From positions 5,786,501-5,850,500 of the forward strand of contig NZ_CP152049.1 in the NCBI RefSeq assembly GCF_038630985.1: a stretch of DNA of 64,000 bases, written 5' to 3'. A program made the position numbers and the translations under genes. How positions within the stretch are numbered: position 1 is the stretch's first letter; the number at the start of each line of letters is the position of its first letter. The notes beneath the pieces are model-generated. The model searched no databases and was not told where the DNA came from. It was given only the letters and a program-made list of their open reading frames with translations. Positions 17,883 to 27,167 of this stretch are shown here, one piece after another. This DNA comes from Paenibacillus sp. FSL H8-0548 (GTDB lineage Bacteria; Bacillota; Bacilli; Paenibacillales; Paenibacillaceae).

Positions 17883-18905
17883 CTACGCACCCATAAGCTT
17901 ATGAAGAACATCCAGAAGAATACTGACTGCTTCGGCCCTGGTTGCCCGATCAAGAGGCGCGAATATGTTACCCCCACGTCCCTGCATTAAACCTTGATCG
18001 ACCGCTAATTTTACTGATGGATTTGCCCAAACAGGGATACTCGCTGTATCCGAAAAGGTCAGGTCAATGATATGGTCTGGTTGTTCCTTTAGAGCACGAA
18101 CGACCATAACGGCCATCTCCGACCTGTTGATCAATCGGTCGCTTTGGAACGTGCCGTCGTCATACCCCTTCACTAGACCTGCTTGTACAGTAGCGGCAAT
18201 GTGTTCTTTGGCCCAATGAGGTATTAGCTTTTCATCGGTAAACTTTAGGACTCCCTGTGCTGCTGGAAGAAGTAGCGTACGCGCCAACAGTGTGGAGAAC
18301 TCTGCTCTGGTAATCGGAAGATCCGGTCTGAACGTCCCATTACTATATCCGGTTACAACGCCCAACTCCAGCGCTTGATTTAATTTCGTTTCAGCCCAGT
18401 GATTTTTAATGTCGTTTATTTTTACGGTCTGCAAATGACTTGGGAATTGCACCTGTTTCTGTTGATTCAACCGCATATCACGGAGAGAAGAGTCGACCAA
18501 TCTGGCTTCCTTGAATACAACATCCGAATTACCGCCCCGAATTCGTTTGAAGCGCAGTTCTGTCATTGTTGCGTTTCCTGAAACCCCTTTTGTGTTACCG
18601 ACCTTAGTGTGCGCGAACAGGATATGCTTCCCCTTAATACTGGGATTAACCGTAAATCCTTCCCACGTGGTACTTGCACCAATAAATTGCAAACGAAGTG
18701 AATCAAATTCAAATTGCAGTTCAAACGCATAAACATCTGACAAGTCCTTTCCTAGCACGGTTAGATGAATTCCATCGTTTGTCTCCAATGTCTTAATTTC
18801 AAATAATGCTTTTTGTTTTTCGGCTGCCTTCACATCCGTGTAAGATAAGCCAGATAAGGTGAAAATCATCACAGCTACTAAAATAAATCTTATGACATTC
18901 GTCAT
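17883..18905 (-). CDS. cohesin + SLH cell-surface anchoring protein
   Basis: This 340-residue secreted protein has a signal peptide (1-28), a single cohesin-like beta-sandwich domain (about 34-150; VYAFELQFEFDSLRLQFIGA) and three SLH repeats (about 163-340; motifs ITRAEF, INRSEM, ATRAEA). SLH repeats bind cell-wall polymer, and cohesins of cellulosome anchoring proteins bind dockerins. The architecture is that of a small wall anchor with one docking module. It is immediately downstream of, and in the same direction as, the GH53 gene whose product ends in a dockerin-like module, so a functional pair is likely but unproven. I start at 18905 because AAAGGA lies 8 nt before that ATG; a GTG at 18929 lacks a site. 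A dyad in the 84-bp gap may attenuate transcription. Confidence 0.85.
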   Translation of the reverse strand: MTNVIRFILVAVMIFTLSGLSYTDVKAAEKQKALFEIKTLETNDGIHLTVLGKDLSDVYAFELQFEFDSLRLQFIGASTTWEGFTVNPSIKGKHILFAHTKVGNTKGVSGNATMTELRFKRIRGGNSDVVFKEARLVDSSLRDMRLNQQKQVQFPSHLQTVKINDIKNHWAETKLNQALELGVVTGYSNGTFRPDLPITRAEFSTLLARTLLLPAAQGVLKFTDEKLIPHWAKEHIAATVQAGLVKGYDDGTFQSDRLINRSEMAVMVVRALKEQPDHIIDLTFSDTASIPVWANPSVKLAVDQGLMQGRGGNIFAPLDRATRAEAVSILLDVLHKLMGA

Positions 18906-18934
18906 CGATTCCATCCTTTCCATAAACACAACGC

Positions 18935-18966
18935 GGGAGGAGACAATTTAACGTCTACCTCCCACC
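18935..18966. terminator. intergenic dyad between GH53 and cohesin-SLH genes
   Basis: GGGAGG-x-AGAC and GTCT-x-CCTCCC arms form a stem with a short A/T loop. On the minus strand the tail is GCGTTGTGTTT, which is weak for a terminator. It more likely tunes read-through from the galactanase gene to the anchor gene, or protects a processed end. Confidence 0.45.
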
Positions 18967-18989
18967 TTTTATGCGAATTAAACACTCAG

Positions 18990-21900
18990 CTACTCATTCA
19001 GCCATTCATCCAGAATCATCTGGGCAATTGCTGCGAGTGTAACGATATCAATGCGCCCTTGCTCAAGAAGATCGGCTTGAGCAATCTCGTTCCAATTCGC
19101 GTCCTCTTCCGTCGCTCCATAGTATTTCGCCACAATCGACAGATCCTTAATCGTCACTTTGCCTGTACCTCCCACAAGTGTAACGATTTTTGAAGCAAAG
19201 GTTTGTACGGCTTCATTCAATGTTTGGGTCGCCTGATTCACTTGCTCCTGTGTAGCGGAACCGCTACCTTGAACCGACTGTGCCGTTTGAATCGCCGCTG
19301 TAAGCATATCCCTTGCTGCTTGCGGATGCTGACCAACTTTATTGCCGGCTACTGAGCGATTCAATTTCGCTTGTGCTATACCAATTGCCGCCTGCAACGT
19401 CGTTTTATCTACAGGTACATCTTGTCGTTGTATGACTGCATCTTGGTAAGCTCTAACTGCATTCGATAGTGCAGTCACAGCCGAATCAATCTCGGCTTGT
19501 GAGGCGGTAGGATTACCGGTTACCCCTACCACTGCTTGAATGGCGGCATGGAATGCTGCTCTTGCTGCAGCAGGATATTGACCCGGCGCGTTACCTTCTA
19601 ACGTGTTATCGTACAGTAGCTGCGCTTCGCCAATACGTTCACCAAGCATTGTTTTATCGGTACGCTTTACGTCGATGTCTAGCCGAGCATCTATCACATC
19701 GACCAAAGCGCTTTCAGATTCAAAGGAAACTTCATAGTCAGAAAGCGAAATATTTAACTGCCCTGATTCAGCGTTCTCTAATATCTTAGCGTGAAGCGTC
19801 AAGAATTCACCTGCTTCAGTCACTGGAGCACCGGTTTTTGCCATGATGATCCGCAATTGACCTTGTTCTGGTTTTACAGCCGTGCCTAGCACTTGCATCG
19901 CGTTGTCATTCAACACGCTCCATGCCGCCTCCGATAGCGAAATGGTTCCCTCGTGATCCACTGTATCAAAAGCTACCTTAAGCGGATCATAGTTCAAGAC
20001 AACATCTAGCGTAGAGAAACCCCCGGTTAGGCTTGATAGGCCTAGCGTCAAATCCAGCGTTTGACCGATATACGCTTCACTCGGTCCACTTACACTTCCC
20101 TTTCCTCCCAGCTTTTCGGGCTCTTCACCACCACTGTTCGCAGAATTGACAGTCAACTCAATTTCTCTGGTGAAAAGGAAACCGCCTGGTATATTACTAT
20201 ATGAATCAACGTTTACTTTGATCGAAGTTGTCCCCGGCTGATGAGCCGTTACGATACCGTGCTCATTTACTGTAGCAACCGAAGAATCGCTGGAGGTCCA
20301 ATAGACTGGCTTGTAATGTGCCGTGGATTGGAAAATACCAATACCCAGCTCAAGTGTTTTGCCAGCATCAAGGCTTACTTTTCTATTCTCTGGTATTTCG
20401 ACTTCGTCTTTGCGATATAACATAATGTCTTCTACGATAATGGGATATTTCACTCCGATTTCAACCGATTGCTCGATACCATTCGAAGCACGTGCCGTAA
20501 TGACGGCCGAACCAATAACCTCGCCTTGATTACCTTCTAACATGGCGGCAGTTACATGCCCATTCTGATCCACACTGATTACAGTCGGGTCAGAACTGCT
20601 CCATGTCAGACTGGTATCAGCGTAGTTCGGAGTAACTGTTGCTTGCAGAGTCGCGTTGTCTCCAATAATGAGTGACGATGGCGCCCCCTGAATAGCAATG
20701 GATTCTGCTGGAACAAGAAAACGGCCAAACACCTGGAATTCTCTCACTCCCGTCCACTGTCCTGGATATATCTTCGTTATCGTAAGACGAATATATCGGC
20801 CTAATACTTGATCTGGGACGTCGTCGGTGGTTGCCATACGTACCGAGCTGCTAGCTGCACTCACCATATCATTGCGAGTGATCACCGTTATGAAATTCGT
20901 GCCGTCCTCTGAAACCTCAATTGTGTAATCCTGCGGTGTCCAACTAACCAGCGCTGTCCGGTCAATGAGTGCCGTCTGTCCCAAGTCGACCGTCAACTTC
21001 TCACCGGCATGGGCACCACCTGAAGACCAAGCCGTACTTTCTTGTCCATCTACCGCATATCTAGCAGGGTTTGAGCCCCCTGCCCGAGTTGCGGTAATCG
21101 ACTTGTTCAGTGACAACAAGTCCGTCACAGTGATTGCCGAGACCGCGGAGAAGCCGCCGTCTTCCGATTTCGTCGTAATTTGCACAGACCCTGCCTTCTT
21201 CGTAAGTACTAGTCCAGACTTATCAACATCCGCCACATCCGAATCGCTAGAATGCCATGTGACCTTCGTATTATCTGCAGTACTTGGAACAACTGCCACC
21301 TCAAGCTGCTGCCATTGTCCTGCAATCAGACTTGCGGAAGATGGTGTTACCGTGATCCCCGTCACCCTGATTTCGTCAGCTACGACAATCGGTATTGAAA
21401 CTGAAGCCCCTCCATCTTTAGCAGTTACGGTTAGATTCGTTGTCCCGTTCTGTAATGCTGTCAATAGGCCACTGTCATTTACAGTTACAACAGAAGTGTC
21501 CTCAATAGACCAAATCAATTCTTTATTCGCCGTATCTACAGGCAGCACGGTCGCCGTCAGCGTCTCTGTATCTCCTTGGCGCATCCGGACGGAAGAAAGG
21601 TTCAGCGTGATCTCCTTCGACTGTACGGGTACGACCGTAATCGTTATGCGATCTGTCAAGCCGGAATCTATAGATGTTGCGGTTATTGTCGTTGACCCTT
21701 CCGTCACCCCTGTTACGAGTCCATTCTCGCTAACAATCGCAACCGAAGCGTTACTAGTAGACCAGTTTACTTCCGGGAAAGAGGCGTTCTCTGGATTAAC
21801 ATCGGCTGTTAACTGCAAGGTACGTCCGAGGCTAAGAGTCGCGTCACCGGGAGAAATCGCGATGCCCTCAACTGGAATTCTGGATACGTTCAACTCAATG

Positions 21901-24743
21901 ATTTGCTGAGCGTTCCCATCTGCAGAAGTAATCGTAATTTGGGTATTACCATCGCGATGAGCAAGAAGTGTGACAGAGTCCGTCACGTTGGTCTGCTGGA
22001 TAAGCTCCCCTGCTCTCGACGTTTCAGCCGCTTCTCCAAGGAAAGAGGCTACATTAGGATCAGAAGATGTGAAGACGATTCGCTGGTCCTTTGCGTCGCT
22101 ATTGCTGATTTTTGCCTTCAGGAGAATACGCTCTCCAACAACGGCTGAGAGTTCTTCTGCAATAGCCGGCATTGTCAGACTAACTCCCGCGGCAAGAACA
22201 GGCACTGCAACGACAACATTTCGAGAATCGGAATAGTTGCCTTCTTTCGTTGTCACCGTAATCGTGGTGGTTCCCTGTCCGACAGCCGTTACAATGCCTT
22301 GCTTATTCACGATTGCCACAGCCTCATTGCTACTTTTCCAGACAAGATTGGAATATGTGAACTGATCTGCAGGCTGTACCGTGGCAACCAGTCGCTCACT
22401 TTCTCCAGCGATCAGCTCCAGCGTGCTCTCCTCCAGTTCCACACCAGTAACAGCTGTAGGTTCTACAGCGTAGGACGCCACGGAATTATGAGAGACTTGA
22501 GCTGTCGAAGGCTTGATAGACGCTTTGCCCCGCCATAAATACGCATACATCCCGTCCATAACATGACCGTCATATGTGAAGAGCGTCCGGTTATCAACCG
22601 TATTACCAATTTCTGTTGTGCTTCCTCCTGGAATCCAAGGAGTGAACCAGTCGTCATGTCCGTCACCTTTGCTCAGCCATTCAGCTGCCCAGTAAAAGAA
22701 ACCAATTTGTGCATTATGCGGGTTAGGCACGTCGCGAAGCGCCTGCATATATTCGATTAACCAGTTGTATTGTCCGCGCTGCGACGTCTCGTAGTACGAG
22801 TTTCCCATGCTCCCCGATACATTCATCGGAGAATATCGGACTGTCGAATGAGCCAGTCCCGTTTCAGAGAAAATCACGTCTTTGTTCGGCCAGCGTGTAA
22901 GATTGTTAGATAATATCCTTACAATGCTGCCAGTCTCTCTGCCGCCATACAAGGAGTAGGCTTCTCCGTCCCACAGCACGTCGTTATTCTCCATATCCGT
23001 ATACCAACTGTTGGTGTATGCGACATCGTAACCATTATTGAGATGGAGGAACCCTCTCGTATTCGGAGACGCATCTTTTATTGCCTGATAGGAGGCATTA
23101 CTCAGTTTCGCGAAGCCTACCTTGTTGTTGGACCAGATCTTTCCATCCGGCCATACATAACCGGCATTCATCTCATTGCCCATTTTGACGGAGTCCGGAG
23201 CGAGCCCCTCATCAACCAAAGTCTTTATAAAATCATAGGTGTAGTTGTACATCGTTGTTTGCAGTTGTTCCATATTTTGGTCGAACCAAGCCAGCGGCTT
23301 CCACGCTTTGCCCACGCTCATCCATTGGTCGCTGTAATGGAACGACACTTCAAACTTCATGCCGTGCTCCTTGGCCCTCCTAGCGATTTCAAGCGCCTGC
23401 TCTTTGCCAAAATAGCCAGGAATCATCTGGCGTGGTTTAGTGACCGTGCCTACCCATGCTAGGTCTCCTGTATACGTCATCGTATCGGTCACCATCACAA
23501 GATCATCCCGAAGGCCCGCATGGTAGTCCTTCCAAGCTTGCTCGTCGTAAATATAGTTCCCGGATTCCACGAAAAACATGGAAGTGACCGCATTAACGCC
23601 TCTGTTGCGAGCTATATCAAAAAAGTCTTGTTCGACGCCGTTTGCTTTATACTTACCACCGTAATCTTCCACGACAAGCAAATAAGATACGTCCACGCCT
23701 TTAACCACAGTCTGATCAATTTGGAACAGATCAATGTTATCGACTTGTCCGTCGCCCGTTCCGTCATTACTACGTTCGACGTAAATCGTAGCCGTTGTTT
23801 CTTCCGGTCCCGTGCGGAAAGCAACAGAGACTAGCGAATATATGGTCGTCGCTGACGGAGCCGAGCGACTTTCATCGATGCCTTCTACTCCGATACGAAT
23901 CCGCTCATTTCCATTTCCGACTTTCGTACGCACTGTCGCGATATAATCCTTCCCCGGTTCGACGGCAACAGTTTGCGAGATACGAGAACCCGGGCTAAGT
24001 TTTGCTGCATAAGCTCCAGCGTCAACACCAGTTGTAATGGCTGAGACACTGCCAGTTGTTGCCCATCCATTCATGTTTCCGCTTTCAAAACCCCAGTTTT
24101 GTAGAGGATTTTGATCAGAATGCTCCATATAAAACTCAACATTGTCTATTTCTATTGCCATTCCCGCAATAGCATCCTGAATATGAATTCCGATTGTCGC
24201 CTGACCGTTATAGACGATAACGTTTCGTAACAGAACATGATTCCAGTCTGTCTTGTTTTTACCGAATAAGTTCAGGAAAGCTCGCATGGGTGGAGCACCG
24301 GTATCCTTCGCTTCGAGAAAAGCCGCTCTTTGCTGCGATGCGCTGTCCGGGGTCGGACTGTTCGTACGGATCCATGCGGACATCGTATAAGTGCCCTGTT
24401 CTAGACCCGTATGTACTTGATAAACCCCTACGCCAGGATTATCGTAATTGCCCGTTCTGCTTGTTGCCGAAAGCTTGAGAGAGTAATTCCCGCTTTGACT
24501 GCTCGACTGAGTTGTAACTGTCCCTGCTCTCGCGTTCGTCTGCCAGCCTGTCGGAGATATCGTTACTTGCTCATCCGCTTCAAATCCTGGATTTATGACA
24601 AGATTTCCTGCCGATGCGAATGATTCGTATGATGCCGCATTCGTTACCTGGCTATTGTTCCCCCCCCAAGCGAATGAAGCAGCAACCAATGCAAAACATA
24701 CAAACGATAATAATGATTGCCGCATGATCTTTCTCAATCTCAT
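18990..24743 (-). CDS. GH53 endo-beta-1,4-galactanase, modular, cohesin and dockerin-like
   Basis: This 1917-residue secreted enzyme should cut beta-1,4-galactan. In order: signal peptide (1-36); two CBM-like beta-sandwich modules (about 45-345); GH53 catalytic barrel (348-745) with acid/base E524 in GNEMN and nucleophile E627 in FSETG; a run of Big_2 Ig-like domains interrupted by a discoidin domain (QYARYAVDGQESTAW-like region, about 1230-1370); a cohesin domain (about 1545-1690, VSGPSEAYIGQTLDLTLGL); two FIVAR repeats (about 1695-1855); and a C-terminal dockerin-like module (1856-1917). Its calcium loops look degenerate. AAGGAGG lies about 10 nt before the ATG at 24743; the frame open to 24809 lacks a signal there. 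It has its own promoter with a cre-like site, and its downstream neighbour is a cohesin-SLH protein. Owning both a cohesin and a dockerin-like end is unusual for one enzyme. Confidence 0.88.
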   Translation of the reverse strand: MRLRKIMRQSLLSFVCFALVAASFAWGGNNSQVTNAASYESFASAGNLVINPGFEADEQVTISPTGWQTNARAGTVTTQSSSQSGNYSLKLSATSRTGNYDNPGVGVYQVHTGLEQGTYTMSAWIRTNSPTPDSASQQRAAFLEAKDTGAPPMRAFLNLFGKNKTDWNHVLLRNVIVYNGQATIGIHIQDAIAGMAIEIDNVEFYMEHSDQNPLQNWGFESGNMNGWATTGSVSAITTGVDAGAYAAKLSPGSRISQTVAVEPGKDYIATVRTKVGNGNERIRIGVEGIDESRSAPSATTIYSLVSVAFRTGPEETTATIYVERSNDGTGDGQVDNIDLFQIDQTVVKGVDVSYLLVVEDYGGKYKANGVEQDFFDIARNRGVNAVTSMFFVESGNYIYDEQAWKDYHAGLRDDLVMVTDTMTYTGDLAWVGTVTKPRQMIPGYFGKEQALEIARRAKEHGMKFEVSFHYSDQWMSVGKAWKPLAWFDQNMEQLQTTMYNYTYDFIKTLVDEGLAPDSVKMGNEMNAGYVWPDGKIWSNNKVGFAKLSNASYQAIKDASPNTRGFLHLNNGYDVAYTNSWYTDMENNDVLWDGEAYSLYGGRETGSIVRILSNNLTRWPNKDVIFSETGLAHSTVRYSPMNVSGSMGNSYYETSQRGQYNWLIEYMQALRDVPNPHNAQIGFFYWAAEWLSKGDGHDDWFTPWIPGGSTTEIGNTVDNRTLFTYDGHVMDGMYAYLWRGKASIKPSTAQVSHNSVASYAVEPTAVTGVELEESTLELIAGESERLVATVQPADQFTYSNLVWKSSNEAVAIVNKQGIVTAVGQGTTTITVTTKEGNYSDSRNVVVAVPVLAAGVSLTMPAIAEELSAVVGERILLKAKISNSDAKDQRIVFTSSDPNVASFLGEAAETSRAGELIQQTNVTDSVTLLAHRDGNTQITITSADGNAQQIIELNVSRIPVEGIAISPGDATLSLGRTLQLTADVNPENASFPEVNWSTSNASVAIVSENGLVTGVTEGSTTITATSIDSGLTDRITITVVPVQSKEITLNLSSVRMRQGDTETLTATVLPVDTANKELIWSIEDTSVVTVNDSGLLTALQNGTTNLTVTAKDGGASVSIPIVVADEIRVTGITVTPSSASLIAGQWQQLEVAVVPSTADNTKVTWHSSDSDVADVDKSGLVLTKKAGSVQITTKSEDGGFSAVSAITVTDLLSLNKSITATRAGGSNPARYAVDGQESTAWSSGGAHAGEKLTVDLGQTALIDRTALVSWTPQDYTIEVSEDGTNFITVITRNDMVSAASSSVRMATTDDVPDQVLGRYIRLTITKIYPGQWTGVREFQVFGRFLVPAESIAIQGAPSSLIIGDNATLQATVTPNYADTSLTWSSSDPTVISVDQNGHVTAAMLEGNQGEVIGSAVITARASNGIEQSVEIGVKYPIIVEDIMLYRKDEVEIPENRKVSLDAGKTLELGIGIFQSTAHYKPVYWTSSDSSVATVNEHGIVTAHQPGTTSIKVNVDSYSNIPGGFLFTREIELTVNSANSGGEEPEKLGGKGSVSGPSEAYIGQTLDLTLGLSSLTGGFSTLDVVLNYDPLKVAFDTVDHEGTISLSEAAWSVLNDNAMQVLGTAVKPEQGQLRIIMAKTGAPVTEAGEFLTLHAKILENAESGQLNISLSDYEVSFESESALVDVIDARLDIDVKRTDKTMLGERIGEAQLLYDNTLEGNAPGQYPAAARAAFHAAIQAVVGVTGNPTASQAEIDSAVTALSNAVRAYQDAVIQRQDVPVDKTTLQAAIGIAQAKLNRSVAGNKVGQHPQAARDMLTAAIQTAQSVQGSGSATQEQVNQATQTLNEAVQTFASKIVTLVGGTGKVTIKDLSIVAKYYGATEEDANWNEIAQADLLEQGRIDIVTLAAIAQMILDEWLNE

Positions 24744-24814
24744 TAGAATCCTTCCTCCTTTGTTATCAATTGCAAACGAGCCTATGATACATAAAAAAGA
24801 CTGGAGCACATAAA

Positions 24815-24828
24815 AGGAAGCGTTTGCA
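24815..24828 (-). promoter_or_regulatory. cre-like catabolite repression site
   Basis: AGGAAGCGTTTGCA matches the CcpA cre consensus at 11 of 14 positions and lies about +9 to +22 relative to the predicted start of GH53 transcription, a usual roadblock position. It is consistent with glucose repression of the galactanase but has not been tested. Confidence 0.5.
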
Positions 24829-24843
24829 AAACGAGTCTCCTAT

Positions 24844-24873
24844 ACTATAAAAGGAATGCAATAGGGGTAACAA
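24844..24873 (-). promoter_or_regulatory. sigma-A promoter of the GH53 gene
   Basis: On the minus strand, TTGTTA (24868-24873) and TATAGT (24844-24849) are separated by 18 bp. Transcription would begin near 24837, giving a leader of about 94 nt before the ATG at 24743. Confidence 0.55.
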
Positions 24874-24970
24874 TAGACTCTTTTCCGTGTATGCACAATT
24901 TTCCAAACCCCTTGATGTACAAGGAAATTAAGATGTCTTTTGCACTTAAGAAGCGCTACAGCACACAAAA

Positions 24971-25008
24971 AAGCAATCTTCATGTTATTGACCAACAGAA
25001 GATTGCTT
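24971..25008. terminator. bidirectional terminator after GH115-like gene
   Basis: A perfect 11-bp stem (AAGCAATCTTC / GAAGATTGCTT) has a 16-nt loop and is followed by six T on the minus strand. It ends the GH115-like transcript and separates it from the GH53 promoter. Confidence 0.85.
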
Positions 25009-25039
25009 TATTCTGAGAGATGTATTCCGGTGTTTACTC

Positions 25040-27139
25040 TTACTCCGACAGATTCACACTTTTTGAGAAAAACACCTTTAATTGTCTCGCCAGCTCATCA
25101 TCAGACAACGGATTGCGATGCGTGTTCTCCAAATAAATATACTTCTCCGTCTCGGGCATTAAATACTCCTTATACCATAAAAAGAAGTCGGGGCTGTCTC
25201 CATGCATCCGGATAAAACGTCTCAAGGTGTCAACATTGTTAACCGTACTCTCGATATTCGTCAGCCAGTCAGCTTTGTAAAACGACTCCCATTTGCCATG
25301 CTCAGCGTCCCGCAGGGCAACGAGACTATCGGAGTAACGCCACATCGACTCTGACGCATAAACAAACGCTTGCGGATACTTTCCGACGGCATAAGCCTCA
25401 TATGCTTTGCAAAGCATATAGAAGCCTTCACAGCCAGACAAGTGCAGCGCCCCGTGGAGCCTTAGATGATCAATAGCTCTGCGTTTGTCTTTGCCATTAA
25501 GCAAGGCTATAGCCTCATCACATCGGAATAACCAAGCTCTCCAAGCCGCTACCCCTTGTTCTGCCTTCTCTCCAAACCGTTTCACCTGTTCTGCAAAAGG
25601 GACGTTTCCCACCGCCCAGAACTGTCTGGAATCAGGTTCATCCGTTTTTCCTTGCAGCCAGTGGCCGATAATTTGCCGCGCAGGGTGATGGTAATACTCG
25701 TCGCCTGCCCAATCGTCTTCATTCGGTCCGTAAGCTATGGCCGCATCTGCATAGCTTTGGTATAGCTCCTCCAAATCGGAATGCCCATTTGTATAGTAAC
25801 ACTTTACAAAATGTTGTAAATGCGTTTTTTCGTTCATTTCACCTGTAAGCCATAATTCCCGAATAATATCTAGAGTATAGATATGAGGACGAATGTTACC
25901 ACAATTAAGCAACAGGTACTCATTGGATCTTGCTGCAAACGCGGATTCGATTTCACTTTTTATGAAGACTGACGAGCCAGGGAACATCGTCAAGTGGTTG
26001 GAAGCCTGCAAATCGTGAAATGTCACATGATAATACAAACCATGTTTGCCTCCATCATCCTCTGACGGTAATGCATGCACACGATAATTTAAATTGTTAT
26101 GCCTCCGGGATACCATCTTGCCATACCCATTATCTGCCCATATTTTAATGACGTCATCCGGCAGCTGCACATATCCGCCTTTATACAACTCGGCAATTTC
26201 TCCGTACAATGCCACGCAGCAGACGGGGTTATCTACCGACTCGTTAATCATATCGTACTGCCGACTGATTACTTTACTAATCATATCGCCACGCTTCTCA
26301 GACGTATCAAAGACTGGGTCGTCAATCCAAAATGGCTTATCGCCCTGCCCACGGAACGACAGTACCCATACGACCTTCATATCCTTCTGTTCCTCGATCG
26401 CTTCACGCCACAAACGCTCAAACAATGCGGGCTCCGTATGATAGCTTGCCGCCCTGCCAGGGAACACACGAAGAAACATCTCCGCGCCTAGCGGCTCGGC
26501 ATGATGATGCGTCACCCATAAACCCATTTCGGCGGCCAACTTGAAATGGATACCATGCCGGGGCAAATCCGTCCCAGGCAAAACCATGTTACCTCCGCAG
26601 CGAAGTAATGCCTCGAACACCGGCTCCCATACTTCTCGTGAAGGCGGATACTCCTCCTTCCATCCGATTAAACATACCTCATCGTTCACAAACCAGCCAC
26701 GAAAGCGAACCTTGGGCGAAGGCGCATCATAATCAACAATGGGAACTATAATTTCACTCTGCCGCTCGATGGCCTGGTCGGCCCAAAACCAGAATGGCTG
26801 TATACCAAGATATTGCCTACTGAACTCAAGCATTCCGTAAATTAGACCGAGATCATCTGAGCCGATAATTTCCATCGTGACTTGTCCTTCTTGGGAAACA
26901 AAACGGTAGCCATACCCTTCCGGCTTCAGATCTAACTGGTCACTTTCTTCGGGCAGCCGGATGCTAATATCGGCAAGCTCTCCTACTTCTGTCACGATCT
27001 TGGCCGATTTCCCCAGTACCATCTCAATATCTCTGGATAGCATACGAAGCCCATGCTGAATCGCTGTTCCTGGCTTGTACAAAAGCCTAATTCGCACCGT
27101 TTCAGACAAGACCAACGTGCCGTTGACTTGTTTATTCAT
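25040..27139 (-). CDS. GH115-like alpha-glucuronidase
   Basis: This 699-residue protein resembles family GH115, which removes glucuronic or 4-O-methylglucuronic acid from xylan or arabinogalactan side chains. The N-terminal beta domain holds GSDDLGLIYGMLEFSRQYLG and PFWFWADQAIE, matching the family entry motif. The TIM-barrel region follows with VRFRGWFVNDE, CGGNMVLPGTDLPRHG (relatives have xNxLWPAMW here) and WVTHHHAEPLG. It lacks a signal peptide, so it probably acts inside the cell. It is shorter than many members (about 900 or more residues) and seems to lack the C-terminal accessory domain. It sits 28 bp downstream of a regulator gene in the LplABC-like operon. Family assignment is fairly firm; the substrate is inference. 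Confidence 0.78.
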   Translation of the reverse strand: MNKQVNGTLVLSETVRIRLLYKPGTAIQHGLRMLSRDIEMVLGKSAKIVTEVGELADISIRLPEESDQLDLKPEGYGYRFVSQEGQVTMEIIGSDDLGLIYGMLEFSRQYLGIQPFWFWADQAIERQSEIIVPIVDYDAPSPKVRFRGWFVNDEVCLIGWKEEYPPSREVWEPVFEALLRCGGNMVLPGTDLPRHGIHFKLAAEMGLWVTHHHAEPLGAEMFLRVFPGRAASYHTEPALFERLWREAIEEQKDMKVVWVLSFRGQGDKPFWIDDPVFDTSEKRGDMISKVISRQYDMINESVDNPVCCVALYGEIAELYKGGYVQLPDDVIKIWADNGYGKMVSRRHNNLNYRVHALPSEDDGGKHGLYYHVTFHDLQASNHLTMFPGSSVFIKSEIESAFAARSNEYLLLNCGNIRPHIYTLDIIRELWLTGEMNEKTHLQHFVKCYYTNGHSDLEELYQSYADAAIAYGPNEDDWAGDEYYHHPARQIIGHWLQGKTDEPDSRQFWAVGNVPFAEQVKRFGEKAEQGVAAWRAWLFRCDEAIALLNGKDKRRAIDHLRLHGALHLSGCEGFYMLCKAYEAYAVGKYPQAFVYASESMWRYSDSLVALRDAEHGKWESFYKADWLTNIESTVNNVDTLRRFIRMHGDSPDFFLWYKEYLMPETEKYIYLENTHRNPLSDDELARQLKVFFSKSVNLSE

Positions 27140-27167
27140 GACGATTAACTTCCCCTTTCATTAAATC

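Noticed and set aside
20965..21909. 314-residue plus-strand reading frame
   Set aside because: It lies wholly inside the GH53 gene on the opposite strand, has low-complexity Ser/Val/Thr composition and no ribosome site or domain, so it is a shadow frame.
26094..26544. Overlapping plus-strand reading frames of 70-130 residues
   Set aside because: They are antisense to the GH115-like gene and have no start signal or recognisable domain.
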